From the NCBI GenBank assembly GCA_026985655.1, contig JALSQB010000150.1, positions 1 through 33,338 on the forward strand: a stretch of DNA of 33,338 bases, given 5' to 3'. The notes below the pieces were generated by a model. It was not told the origin of the DNA. It made no database searches and worked only from the letters and a program-made list of their open reading frames with translations. The position numbers were made by a program, and so were the translations under genes. Below are positions 1-8,578 of this stretch, piece by piece. This DNA is from Campylobacteraceae bacterium. GTDB taxonomy: Bacteria; Campylobacterota; Campylobacteria; Campylobacterales; Sulfurovaceae. Positions within the stretch are counted from its first letter, which is position 1; each line of letters begins with the position of its first letter.

Positions 1-62
1 ATAAGTGCGAGTAGCCCTAATACTCCGTAATCAACAATGTCGCTCATTAATTTAATATCCAT
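1..62 (-). CDS. N-terminal fragment of a probable MotA/TolQ/ExbB-type proton channel protein (truncated by window edge)
   Basis: Reverse complement of 1-62 reads ATG GAT ATT AAA TTA ATG AGC GAC ATT GTT GAT TAC GGA GTA TTA GGG CTA CTC GCA CTT (MDIKLMSDIVDYGVLGLLAL...), open to the edge, with a purine-rich stretch upstream (GAGGGAAAATC). Family call rests on only 20 residues. Confidence 0.4.
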   Translation of the reverse strand, partial: MDIKLMSDIVDYGVLGLLAL

Positions 63-285
63 GATTTTCCCTCATTGTGTTATGTTATGAGTATTATAAT
101 CTAAAAAGATGAGAGGAAAATGAGTTTTAGGAGAAAGTAGAAATAAGCCAAGCTTAATAATAATATTTGTACGTGTTGATACAGCCTCATGTTTAGCAAG
201 CTCTTTACCCTTATCACTAGTATATAAGAGTTTCAGATAGAGTAGCACAAAAACTAGATTTAGAAAAATATTTGAATTTGACAGT

Positions 286-846
286 TTACTTTAAAATAGC
301 ATGTTTAATTATATCACATAAACATCTAAACTGACGCCTTTTAGTGAGGTGTTTCATGTATTGAGAATAGGTCATGTTTTCTTCTTTAAGATAGGATTCT
401 AGGTACTGAATTGACGCGTCTATACCAACTTCTTGTTCTATTTCACAGAGTATTTGGTAGAGTGGTTCCATGACTTTAATAATAGAATTAGGGGCCTGTT
501 TAGCATAGGCAATATAAGAGATGACTTTATTATTTCTATCTTTTTGAGCGTGTATGCTCACAAGTGTCCAATAGTAGTGTCCATCATTTGTTTTATTTTT
601 AATAACGGCTTGAATGGATAGTCCCTGCTTAATAATTGACCAAATAATATGAAATATCGTTTTAGGCATGTCTGGATGACGAACAATATTATGTGGTTGT
701 TTTATAACTTCAAAACTTTTAAAGTTATTGATTTCTAAAAATATTGGATTACAGTAAATAATATTTCCCTCTGTATCTGTACGGCTAATAATAATTTGCT
801 GAGTAGCACATTTAATTTCATTTTTCACTTTTCTTAACTTAGGCAT
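286..846 (-). CDS. PAS-domain protein, CetB/Aer-N-terminal-like energy taxis sensor without a transducer domain
   Basis: 186-aa ORF; SRTDTEGNIIYCNPIFLEINNF...NIVRHPDMPKTIFHIIW...GHYYWTLVSIHAQKD matches the PAS fold of Aer/CetB; no TM or MCP signalling domain. AAGGAA upstream of ATG. Confidence 0.8.
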   Translation of the reverse strand: MPKLRKVKNEIKCATQQIIISRTDTEGNIIYCNPIFLEINNFKSFEVIKQPHNIVRHPDMPKTIFHIIWSIIKQGLSIQAVIKNKTNDGHYYWTLVSIHAQKDRNNKVISYIAYAKQAPNSIIKVMEPLYQILCEIEQEVGIDASIQYLESYLKEENMTYSQYMKHLTKRRQFRCLCDIIKHAILK

Positions 847-856
847 TGTCTATTCC

Positions 857-874
857 TTTATTTATATAAATAAA
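857..874. repeat. 18-bp perfect palindrome TTTATTTATATAAATAAA next to the RBS of the PAS gene
   Basis: Direct reading: TTTATTTAT/ATAAATAAA, 11 nt upstream of the minus-strand ATG at 846. Confidence 0.6.
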
Positions 875-1107
875 TTTCAAATTAATATTATATTATGTTT
901 TATTTTATGAATAGTTGAAAAATCTATAATTAGCTTAATTTGCTAATTTTTATAATATATTATAAATAATAAAGATAGCTTTAAAATATAAGTTTTGTTT
1001 CTTTTTAGGAATAATTACTATATCTTTATGTAAGGATTGTCAATGTATTCTTTAAAATTATATAATATGTTATACTTTAACAGTAGTAGTTTATAAAGGA
1101 AGTAGTA

Positions 1108-1497
1108 ATGCATGAAGTTTTAAACCATGAAGTAGTAAAGAAAGAGACCAGTATCTTAATGATGTTAGTGACAGCATTTGGTGTGGTGATTGTACTGTTT
1201 TTTGCCAAGATGATGTATGATATGACCTCTTATGTAGGAGTTATGTCTCAAGAAATTGTATCTATGAATAAGAAAGTTGATCACATGAGTGAAGGTATGG
1301 AAGCGATGAATGTGTATATGGGTGAGATGAATATCCATGTTAAAAATATTCAATCCAATATGGCACGTGATATTAATTCTATGAGTCATTCGGTTAGACA
1401 GATGAGTCATGATATAACTTCTATGCAACAAGATATGAACAAAGGGGTTGGGAAACTAAGTCCCATGGGCATGGCTAAATCTATGATGCATCGATGA
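1108..1497 (+). CDS. Met-rich, single-TM membrane-anchored coiled-coil protein of unknown function
   Basis: 129-aa ORF with RBS (AAAGGAAG); hydrophobic segment ILMMLVTAFGVVIVLFFAKMM then a heptad-like Met-rich region; about 22 Met in 129 residues. Confidence 0.75.
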   Translation: MHEVLNHEVVKKETSILMMLVTAFGVVIVLFFAKMMYDMTSYVGVMSQEIVSMNKKVDHMSEGMEAMNVYMGEMNIHVKNIQSNMARDINSMSHSVRQMSHDITSMQQDMNKGVGKLSPMGMAKSMMHR

Positions 1498-1554
1498 GGG
1501 CTTCACTTTTAAGTTCAAAAATCGTATAATAGACTTAAAAATAAAAAGCTTCTA

Positions 1555-2958
1555 ATGAAAAACAATACTGCTAACTTTAGCTTTAAATCCTATTTGGATT
1601 TAGCACAACTTTTAACCAAATATAGAGGAACGCATGAAGAGAATAGAGCATTTGCTTTAAGTCAAAAAGAAAAAGGCTTAAAACTTCTCTCTTTATGGAA
1701 AGATAAAAATCTACATAGAGTGCTTGATGAACTTGACTCTTTTAAGTATCTTCATTATTTAACCCTTTTTACCTCTCTTTTTGGCTTTACGCTATTGCTC
1801 TTAGGCTTTTTTACAGGAGTTGCACTGCTCTCTTACTCTGGAAGTCAGCCTGTTAATGTTATTTATCTACTTTTAGTAATGGTGGGTTTTCCTCTTTTCT
1901 CAATGTTGCTCTCTTTGCTCTCATTGTTTACAGGGAACATTGGGGCAAAAATTTTTAGTCACTTTTCACCTCTTTACTATTTGGAAAAAGTCATAAACTT
2001 TTTTCCTTTTGCTAAGCAAATAGACTTTTCAGCCCTTCCTTTTTCTTCAACACTTAGCAAATGGATATTTTTAAAACGTTTACAACTCTTCTCTTTTCTT
2101 TTTGCTTTAGGGCTTTTTTTAGCCTTAGTGCTTACCGTTGTCTCCAAAGATATTGCGTTCGCTTGGAGTTCGACTTTAGCCATTGACCCTGTGGCATTTC
2201 AACATGTTCTCTCCTTTTTAGCAAGCCCTTGGCAGAACTTTTTTCCTTCAGCAGTTCCTAGTTTGGAGCTTATTGAAGTTTCTCACTACTTTAGACTGGG
2301 TGATAAGCTTGATGCCAACATGGTACAAAATGCCGATAAACTAGGTGCGTGGTGGAAGTTTTTAGCTATGGCTACTTTAACCTATGCCTTACTTTTACGG
2401 CTTGTTTTTTGGTTTATGATGAAGCTAGGATTTAATCAACAACTTAAAAAAGAGGTTTTAAGATTAGAGGGGGTTAAGAGGCTGTTGAAAGAGTTTTCTA
2501 CTCCTTTTGTCTCGACGGCATCACATAAACCTGAACAACATTTAGAAATAAAAAATGAAAGTACATTTTTGGCTACGGACATGTTTTCTGATAAGTATGC
2601 TTCATTGTTGGCATGGAATTATGCTGAAAAGACCTTACGCTTACTTCAAGATACCAATAAAATAACAGCAACCAAGAGCTATGTCGTAGGAGGTAAAAAC
2701 TCTTTTGCACAGGACAAAGCCATTGTCGATGGATTAGAAGGTAAAGTACTTATCTATGTCAAAGCGTGGGAGCCTCCAACGATGGATTTTATGGATTTTT
2801 TAGCAGAGGTATTGGCTAAAGATAGCGTAAACGCTGTTGAAGTTTGCCCTTTGGGAACAGCCAATGAAAATTATAGCTCTAATGCATCAGACATGAAGAT
2901 GTGGCTTCAAAAACTAGAGACTATTCATTCAGACAAATTGGAGGTAATAGATGTCTAA
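1555..2958 (+). CDS. DUF2868-type multi-spanning membrane protein
   Basis: 467-aa ORF with several hydrophobic segments; overlaps the downstream DUF3482-type GTPase by 8 nt, the gene pairing known for DUF2868/DUF3482. Confidence 0.65.
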   Translation: MKNNTANFSFKSYLDLAQLLTKYRGTHEENRAFALSQKEKGLKLLSLWKDKNLHRVLDELDSFKYLHYLTLFTSLFGFTLLLLGFFTGVALLSYSGSQPVNVIYLLLVMVGFPLFSMLLSLLSLFTGNIGAKIFSHFSPLYYLEKVINFFPFAKQIDFSALPFSSTLSKWIFLKRLQLFSFLFALGLFLALVLTVVSKDIAFAWSSTLAIDPVAFQHVLSFLASPWQNFFPSAVPSLELIEVSHYFRLGDKLDANMVQNADKLGAWWKFLAMATLTYALLLRLVFWFMMKLGFNQQLKKEVLRLEGVKRLLKEFSTPFVSTASHKPEQHLEIKNESTFLATDMFSDKYASLLAWNYAEKTLRLLQDTNKITATKSYVVGGKNSFAQDKAIVDGLEGKVLIYVKAWEPPTMDFMDFLAEVLAKDSVNAVEVCPLGTANENYSSNASDMKMWLQKLETIHSDKLEVIDV

Positions 2959-4339
2959 TTACCCTAAATTTGCTGTTGTTGGTCACCCTAACAAAGGTAA
3001 AAGTAGTATTGTGGCTTCTTTGTCGTTAGACAGCTCTATTCAAATTGGTAATACGCCTGGAACAACCCAAGTAAAACGAGGATTTCCCCTAAAAGTAGAT
3101 GGTGAAATTATCTATGAGTTGTTTGATACCCCTGGTTTTCAACGGGCTAGACGCGTGTTTGGGTGGTTACAAGAGCATGGTGATGTTCCTGCTGATAAAA
3201 GAGCTGATGTGGTCAGTGAATTTGTCTTTAAACACAAAGAGAATGAACAGTTTAGAGATGAGGTAGAGCTACTTGAACCCATTTTAAATGGAGCAGGAAT
3301 TATCTATGTGGTAGATGCTTCAAAGCCTTATGGGGCTGAATATGAAATAGAGATGGAAATTTTGCGTTGGTGTGGGCAACCCTCTATGGCAATTTTAAAT
3401 CTTATTGGTGAAGAAGATTATAGAGAAGATTGGACAAGAGCTTTAGGGCAGTATTTTAGAATGGTACGTACTTACAATCCGATGACAGCACGACATAATG
3501 AGCATATAGAACTTTTAGAGAGCATGGCACAACTCAAAGAGGAGTGGACAAAGCCCATTAAAAAAGCCATTATTGTATTAGATGAACTTTACGATAAAAA
3601 AGTAGATGAGAGTATTGATACCCTTGTCAATTATATGGTTGAAGTTCTCTCCTTGGTGCATAAGCAGAAGATTAAAAAGGAAGAGGTTTCACCAGAGGAA
3701 AAAGAAGAAGCGAAGTTGGATTATCGTAAAAAAATTTTACAACTTGAAAAAAAAGAGCGTCAAAGCATAGAGAAGATTTGGAACCATAGTGAGATTGAAA
3801 AAAATGAAGCAACTTTAGCACTTGAGCGAGTAGGACTTTTTTCGAAGGAATCGGCTTCTATTTTTGGTTTGACACAAAAAGAACTTATTGTAAGCTCCGT
3901 AGCCACAGGAGCAACAGCTGGAGCAACCATTGACCTTCTTGCCGTTGGACATACCATGCTTTTGGGTGCATTGGTTGGTGGTGTGGTTGGTGGTGTAGGA
4001 GCAATGTTTGGATTTGACAACCTCTATGAAGTAAAGGTGTTAGGAAAGAGTTTGGGCAGACGGGAACTGACCATTGGTCCAATGCAAAATTTAAATTTTC
4101 CTTATGTACTTTTGGGACGTTCTTTATATCATGCCTCTATGGTCGCTAAACGTTCTCACGCTGTTCGTGGAAACTTAGATTTAGAAGAGAGTACCTTTAC
4201 ACAAGAATTGATGGAGGGTGAAAACCGTAAAGGTTTGGAAAAATTGCATCTAAAACTGCGTAAAGCAGATGAACTTGAAGAAGAAGTACTGGAAGCCTAT
4301 AAAAAGCTTATTAAGAAAATATTTTTAAAACTTCTCTAA
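2951..4339 (+). CDS. DUF3482-type GTPase
   Basis: 462-aa ORF; P-loop GHPNKGKSS, G3 DTPGFQ, Gly-rich hydrophobic C-terminal segment GATAGATIDLLAVGHTMLLGALVGGVVGGVGAMFG. Confidence 0.8.
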   Translation: MSNYPKFAVVGHPNKGKSSIVASLSLDSSIQIGNTPGTTQVKRGFPLKVDGEIIYELFDTPGFQRARRVFGWLQEHGDVPADKRADVVSEFVFKHKENEQFRDEVELLEPILNGAGIIYVVDASKPYGAEYEIEMEILRWCGQPSMAILNLIGEEDYREDWTRALGQYFRMVRTYNPMTARHNEHIELLESMAQLKEEWTKPIKKAIIVLDELYDKKVDESIDTLVNYMVEVLSLVHKQKIKKEEVSPEEKEEAKLDYRKKILQLEKKERQSIEKIWNHSEIEKNEATLALERVGLFSKESASIFGLTQKELIVSSVATGATAGATIDLLAVGHTMLLGALVGGVVGGVGAMFGFDNLYEVKVLGKSLGRRELTIGPMQNLNFPYVLLGRSLYHASMVAKRSHAVRGNLDLEESTFTQELMEGENRKGLEKLHLKLRKADELEEEVLEAYKKLIKKIFLKLL

Positions 4340-4350
4340 AGCACTTTTGG

Positions 4351-4486
4351 CTATAATTCGCACGAAATTTTGCGTATTGCCAAGAGTTTTACGGAAATGA
4401 CCTATCTGAATTAATTTTCTAAGATAGAAGAGCGAATGCTAGAGCAGGTTAGTGGCCTGACATAAAAATTACTAAAAGGTCTTATG
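4351..4486 (+). promoter_or_regulatory. Promoter (-10 TATAAT in gctataattcgcac) and about 110-nt structured 5' leader of rpmE
   Basis: TATAAT after the DUF3482 gene stop; long untranslated leader with CTATCT...AGATAG and CAGG...CCTG inverted repeats before AAGG-ATG. Confidence 0.5.
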
Positions 4487-4684
4487 ATGAGAAAAGATAT
4501 TCACCCAGATTACAAAGAGTGTAAAGTTAAATGTGCTTGTGGAAACGAGTTTGAAGTTAGAACAAACAAAGCAGAGATGACCATTGATATTTGTAACGAA
4601 TGTCACCCATTCTTTACAGGTTCTGAAAGAAGCGTTGATGCTGCTGGAAGAATTGATAAATTTAAGAAAAAATACAATCTTTAA
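4487..4684 (+). CDS. rpmE: 50S ribosomal protein L31 (zinc-binding type)
   Basis: [26 protein letters not shown]...[15 protein letters not shown] track starts at 4484 (MMRK); 4487 fits the canonical N-terminus and RBS spacing better. Confidence 0.95.
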   Translation: MRKDIHPDYKECKVKCACGNEFEVRTNKAEMTIDICNECHPFFTGSERSVDAAGRIDKFKKKYNL

Positions 4685-4735
4685 TGATGTAGGGGCGACC
4701 TTGGTGTCTGCCCTTTACTTAACTCTAATAAATAG

Positions 4736-5560
4736 ATGCTAACCTTTATCCCCACTCCTATTGGAAACCCCCAAGATATTACCATTCGTGCATTAAAAGC
4801 TTTTGAAAAAGCCACACTGTTTTTGTGTGAAGATACCCGTGAGACCAAAAGATTATTACGCCTTTTAGAAGCGCGTTTTGAATTTACTTATCCTTGTGAG
4901 ATGGTCGAATTTTTATCTTTTCATGAACACAATGGCGAAGCACGACTTCAAGAGATAGCGTTACGTTTAGAAAAAGAAGAGGTAGTCTATGTTTCAGATG
5001 CTGGAATGCCCATTATCTCTGACCCTGGTCAAGTTTTGGTGGAGTATTGTCAAAATGAAAAGATAGACTACGATGTCCTACCTGGTGGAACGGCAGTGGC
5101 AACAGCATACGCAGCGTCAGGTTTTGAAGAGGGAGCATTTACTTTTTATGCTTTTTTACCACAAAAAGGTTCTGAACGGACAGCTTCTCTGATTGAGATA
5201 ATGAATGGAAAAACAGCAGGGGTACTCTATGAAGCACCTCATAGAATAGAAAAACTTATTGTTGAAATAGCCAATATTGATGAAACAAGAGAAGTGTTTT
5301 TTGCTAAAGAACTGACTAAAAAATTTCAAAATTATTACAGAGGTTCTGCCGAAGGGATTTTAAAAAAGTTTCAGAATGGAACGATTAATCCTAAAGGCGA
5401 GTGGGTTGTGGTGATTAAAGCCAAAGAAGAGGAAGCCAAAGCCTTATATATAGATGATATTTTATCTTTTGATTTACAGCCTAAAGTTAAAGCAAAGTTA
5501 CTGGCAAAATTGACAGATAAGTCGGTAAAAGAGTGGTATAAGCAACTTATCTCACAATAA
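4736..5560 (+). CDS. rsmI: 16S rRNA (cytidine(1402)-2'-O)-methyltransferase
   Basis: 274 aa; FIPTPIGNPQDITIRALKAF...LCEDTRETKRLL...VSDAGMPIISDPG...LPGGTAV typical of RsmI. Confidence 0.93.
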   Translation: MLTFIPTPIGNPQDITIRALKAFEKATLFLCEDTRETKRLLRLLEARFEFTYPCEMVEFLSFHEHNGEARLQEIALRLEKEEVVYVSDAGMPIISDPGQVLVEYCQNEKIDYDVLPGGTAVATAYAASGFEEGAFTFYAFLPQKGSERTASLIEIMNGKTAGVLYEAPHRIEKLIVEIANIDETREVFFAKELTKKFQNYYRGSAEGILKKFQNGTINPKGEWVVVIKAKEEEAKALYIDDILSFDLQPKVKAKLLAKLTDKSVKEWYKQLISQ

Positions 5561-5609
5561 AATAAGCTAGGCTAATAGAAATACAGCAAAAAAAGGGTAA
5601 AATCTTTTT

Positions 5610-6293
5610 ATGATTATTTATGGAAAACAAGTCTGTCTTCATGCTTTGCAAAAGCATGAAGCAAAGATTAAAACAGTTTACATTGCAAAAAAGGGAATTT
5701 TACCTCAAAATCTTTTTGAAGCAAATAGAGATAGAATAAAGTTTTTAGAAGAGAGATGGGCTCAAAAAATGGCTAAAGGGGGCAATCATCAAGGTATTTT
5801 ACTTGAGATGGAACCTTTGGAGCATAGTGACTTAAACACCTTGAAAAAAGAGCATTTTATTTTAGTACTTGATGGCTTAACCGATACAGGAAACATAGGT
5901 GCTATTGTACGTTCAGCTTATGCTTTAGGCGTTGATGGCATTGTGGCAACAGGGGTTAAAAACTTACATATTCCTGCACTTGTCCGTACCAGTTCGGGAG
6001 CATTACTTGATATGCCTTTTACCATTATTCCTAATATTTTAGATGTTTTAAATGAACTCAAACAAGTTGATTTTACAATTTATGGAGCTTCAGCAGAGGG
6101 TGAAGTAGTTGATACATGTCAATTTTCAGAAAAAAGAGTACTGGTCTTAGGTTCAGAGGGTGAGGGTTTGTCAAAAAGGGCAAAATCAAAAATAGATACA
6201 ATGGTTTCCATTGAAATGAAACACGCGTTTGACTCGCTTAATGTAAGTGCCGCAGCAGCAATATTAATTGATAGGATGAAAAATGTTATTTAA
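5610..6293 (+). CDS. rlmB: SpoU-family 23S rRNA 2'-O-methyltransferase (RlmB-like)
   Basis: 227 aa; LDGLTDTGNIGAIVRSAYALGVDGIVATG...VLVLGSEGEGLSKRAKSKIDTMVSIEM...DSLNVSAAAAILI SpoU motifs. Confidence 0.88.
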   Translation: MIIYGKQVCLHALQKHEAKIKTVYIAKKGILPQNLFEANRDRIKFLEERWAQKMAKGGNHQGILLEMEPLEHSDLNTLKKEHFILVLDGLTDTGNIGAIVRSAYALGVDGIVATGVKNLHIPALVRTSSGALLDMPFTIIPNILDVLNELKQVDFTIYGASAEGEVVDTCQFSEKRVLVLGSEGEGLSKRAKSKIDTMVSIEMKHAFDSLNVSAAAAILIDRMKNVI

Positions 6294-7299
6294 TGAACTT
6301 ATAGAAAAAGAAAGCATAGAAAGTGTTGCAGAAACAACCAATATCTCTGCTATGAATTTAGAATATTTACAAAATGAAAACTTTGAAAAGCTTAATCGTG
6401 TAAAAGCCTTGGGCTTTTTGTTGATTCTTGAGCGGGAGTATAAAGATATTGATGTCGCTGAGTTAAGAGAAAGCATTAAATTGCACTATGACAGTAGCTC
6501 CACAGATGATAAAGTGGTGATGGTGGCACTAGATTCAGAAGAGAGTGGCTTTTCATTTTTTAAAACTTTTATTCTTTTGGCAATTTTAGGTGGAGGGTAT
6601 TATCTTTACAGTGAAGGTAAATTGGACTCTTTGTTTAATCAAATAGGAGAGAAAGAAGAGTTCTTTGATGATAAGAAAGCATTGGAAAACAATGTAAGTA
6701 ATGACGAAGCGAACAAGGTTGTTGTGGGAAAGTCCAGCAAGGAGTCGATTAGCATTGAAACGCCTGTTGCTCCAAAAGAGGAACTCATTAGCTTAAATGA
6801 TGACAAGAACACTTCCAAAGAAAAAGTTTCTAAAAATGAAAAGGTGTCGAAAAACGAAAAGAGCTTAGATACCAGTGAAAAGAAAGAGGAAAATCAATCA
6901 GTTGAATCTGTGGTAAAAGAGGTGGGACAAGCCTTTTTAGCCAAAGAGGAAAATGCTTCTATAGCAGTAGCTAAAGAGAACGAAAAAGCAACTGCCACGG
7001 AAGAATCTATTGTCTCTACGATAACCATTAATCCTACGCGAGGCATGTTATGGTATGGTTTTATTAATTTAGACAATAAAAAACGTAGAGAGTTTATGAA
7101 AAAAAGTTCAACACCGTTTAACATTGCAAATAGTCGATGGCTTTTAGTGACAGGGCATGGTTTTCTTGATATTGTTGCAAATGATAAAACAGTAGAAATA
7201 GCAGATAGTAAAAAACATTATTTCTATATAGATAGTTCAGAAATAAGAGAAATTGATAGAAAAGAGTTTAGAGAATTAAATGGGAACAGAGGCTGGTAG
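6283..7299 (+). CDS. Membrane protein with RodZ-like architecture (HTH-like N-terminus, one TM, K/E/S-rich linker, C-terminal globular domain)
   Basis: 338 aa; overlaps the rlmB 3' end; TM SFFKTFILLAILGGGYYLYSEG; linker contains KVSKNEKVSKNEK; C-terminal domain GMLWYGFINLDNKKRREF.... Confidence 0.6.
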   Translation: MLFNELIEKESIESVAETTNISAMNLEYLQNENFEKLNRVKALGFLLILEREYKDIDVAELRESIKLHYDSSSTDDKVVMVALDSEESGFSFFKTFILLAILGGGYYLYSEGKLDSLFNQIGEKEEFFDDKKALENNVSNDEANKVVVGKSSKESISIETPVAPKEELISLNDDKNTSKEKVSKNEKVSKNEKSLDTSEKKEENQSVESVVKEVGQAFLAKEENASIAVAKENEKATATEESIVSTITINPTRGMLWYGFINLDNKKRREFMKKSSTPFNIANSRWLLVTGHGFLDIVANDKTVEIADSKKHYFYIDSSEIREIDRKEFRELNGNRGW

Positions 7300-7326
7300 C
7301 TTCTACACGATAAGAGAGGATAAACA

Positions 7327-8556
7327 ATGTTTGATGAAATTCAATTTGAGAAGATAAATAGATTACCAAAGTATATTTTTGCTGAGATTAATGACCTAAA
7401 GATGGCAGCAAGACATGAGGGGAAAGATATTATAGATTTTTCTATGGGAAACCCAGATGCACGAACTCCTCAACCTATTATTGATAAACTTTGTGAAACA
7501 GCACAGCGTGATAAAACACATGGATATAGTGCTAGTAAAGGTATCTATAAACTTCGACTTGCCATGTCTAATTGGTACAAAAGAAAATATAATGTAGCGC
7601 TTGACCCCAATACCGAAGTAGTTGCAACTATGGGGAGTAAAGAGGGGTATGTTCACTTGGTTCAAGCCATTACAAACCCAGGCGATGTTGCCATTGTTCC
7701 TGACCCTACTTATCCAATTCACTCGCAAGCTTTTATATTGGCAGGGGCAAATGTTGAAAAGATGGAGCTTAAGTTTGATGAAGAGAACTTTGAGGTTGAT
7801 GAAGAGACATTTTTTGCAGATTTAAACAATGCGTTGGATAACTCTTTACCCAAAGCAAAGTTTTTGGTTCTAAACTTTCCTCATAATCCAACAACAGCCA
7901 CGGTTACCCCTGAATTTTATGAAAAAATAGTAGCATTGGCAAAAGAGAAACGTTTTTATATTATTTCAGATATAGCTTATGCTGATATTACGTTTGATGG
8001 CTATACAACACCATCTATCTTAGAGGTAGAGGGTGCAAAAGAGGTTGCCGTTGAAGCTTATACTATGTCCAAGTCTTATAATATGGCAGGTTGGCGTGTT
8101 GGGTTTGTTTGTGGTAATAAAAAACTCATTGGGGCGTTACAAAGCATTAAATCTTGGTTAGATTATGGAATGTTTACTCCTATTCAAGTAGCAGCTACTG
8201 TTGCACTTGATGAACACCACTATGTACCAGATGAGCAGATTATTCCTCTTTATGAAAAGAGACGTGATGTGATGCTAAAAGCATTTGAGAATGCAGGTTG
8301 GCATATGGGAAAACCAAATGCTTCTATGTTTATTTGGGGTAAAATCCCTGAAAATTGTAGGGCAATGGGTTCATTAGAATTTTCAAAAAGATTATTAACT
8401 GAAGCTGGGGTAGCTGTAAGCCCAGGGATTGGTTTTGGTAAATATGGTGATGATTATGTGCGTATTGCCTTAATTGAAAATGAAAATAGAATTCGTCAAG
8501 CTGCAAGAAACATAAAGAAGTTTTTAAAAGTAGTTGATGCTGAAAATGCAAAGTAA
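7327..8556 (+). CDS. PLP-dependent class I/II aminotransferase (AlaC / LL-DAP aminotransferase-like)
   Basis: 409 aa; DFSMGNPDARTPQPII...GSKEGYVHL...LVLNFPHNPTTATV...YTMSKSYNMAGWRVGF (PLP-lysine motif). Confidence 0.9.
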   Translation: MFDEIQFEKINRLPKYIFAEINDLKMAARHEGKDIIDFSMGNPDARTPQPIIDKLCETAQRDKTHGYSASKGIYKLRLAMSNWYKRKYNVALDPNTEVVATMGSKEGYVHLVQAITNPGDVAIVPDPTYPIHSQAFILAGANVEKMELKFDEENFEVDEETFFADLNNALDNSLPKAKFLVLNFPHNPTTATVTPEFYEKIVALAKEKRFYIISDIAYADITFDGYTTPSILEVEGAKEVAVEAYTMSKSYNMAGWRVGFVCGNKKLIGALQSIKSWLDYGMFTPIQVAATVALDEHHYVPDEQIIPLYEKRRDVMLKAFENAGWHMGKPNASMFIWGKIPENCRAMGSLEFSKRLLTEAGVAVSPGIGFGKYGDDYVRIALIENENRIRQAARNIKKFLKVVDAENAK

Positions 8557-8578
8557 GTAAGAAAAAAAGGAAAATAAA

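Noticed and set aside
433-621. 62-aa plus-strand ORF in the track
   Set aside because: Antisense to the well-supported PAS-domain gene; no RBS or recognisable protein.
1165-1431. 88-aa minus-strand ORF opposite the Met-rich protein
   Set aside because: Composition artefact: antisense of ATG-rich codons gives His/Thr-rich frame without stops.
3760-4082. Antisense ORFs inside the DUF3482 GTPase gene
   Set aside because: Low-complexity translations with no RBS; opposite a conserved CDS.
6820-6870. Tandem repeat that might be a CRISPR or minisatellite
   Set aside because: Only two imperfect copies encoding KVSKNEK inside a coding linker; no array structure.
6264-8551. Several antisense/alternate-frame ORFs (6264-6476, 6894-7124, 7396-7728, 7622-7825, 8330-8551)
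   Set aside because: All nested in longer recognisable CDS and encode no recognisable domain.
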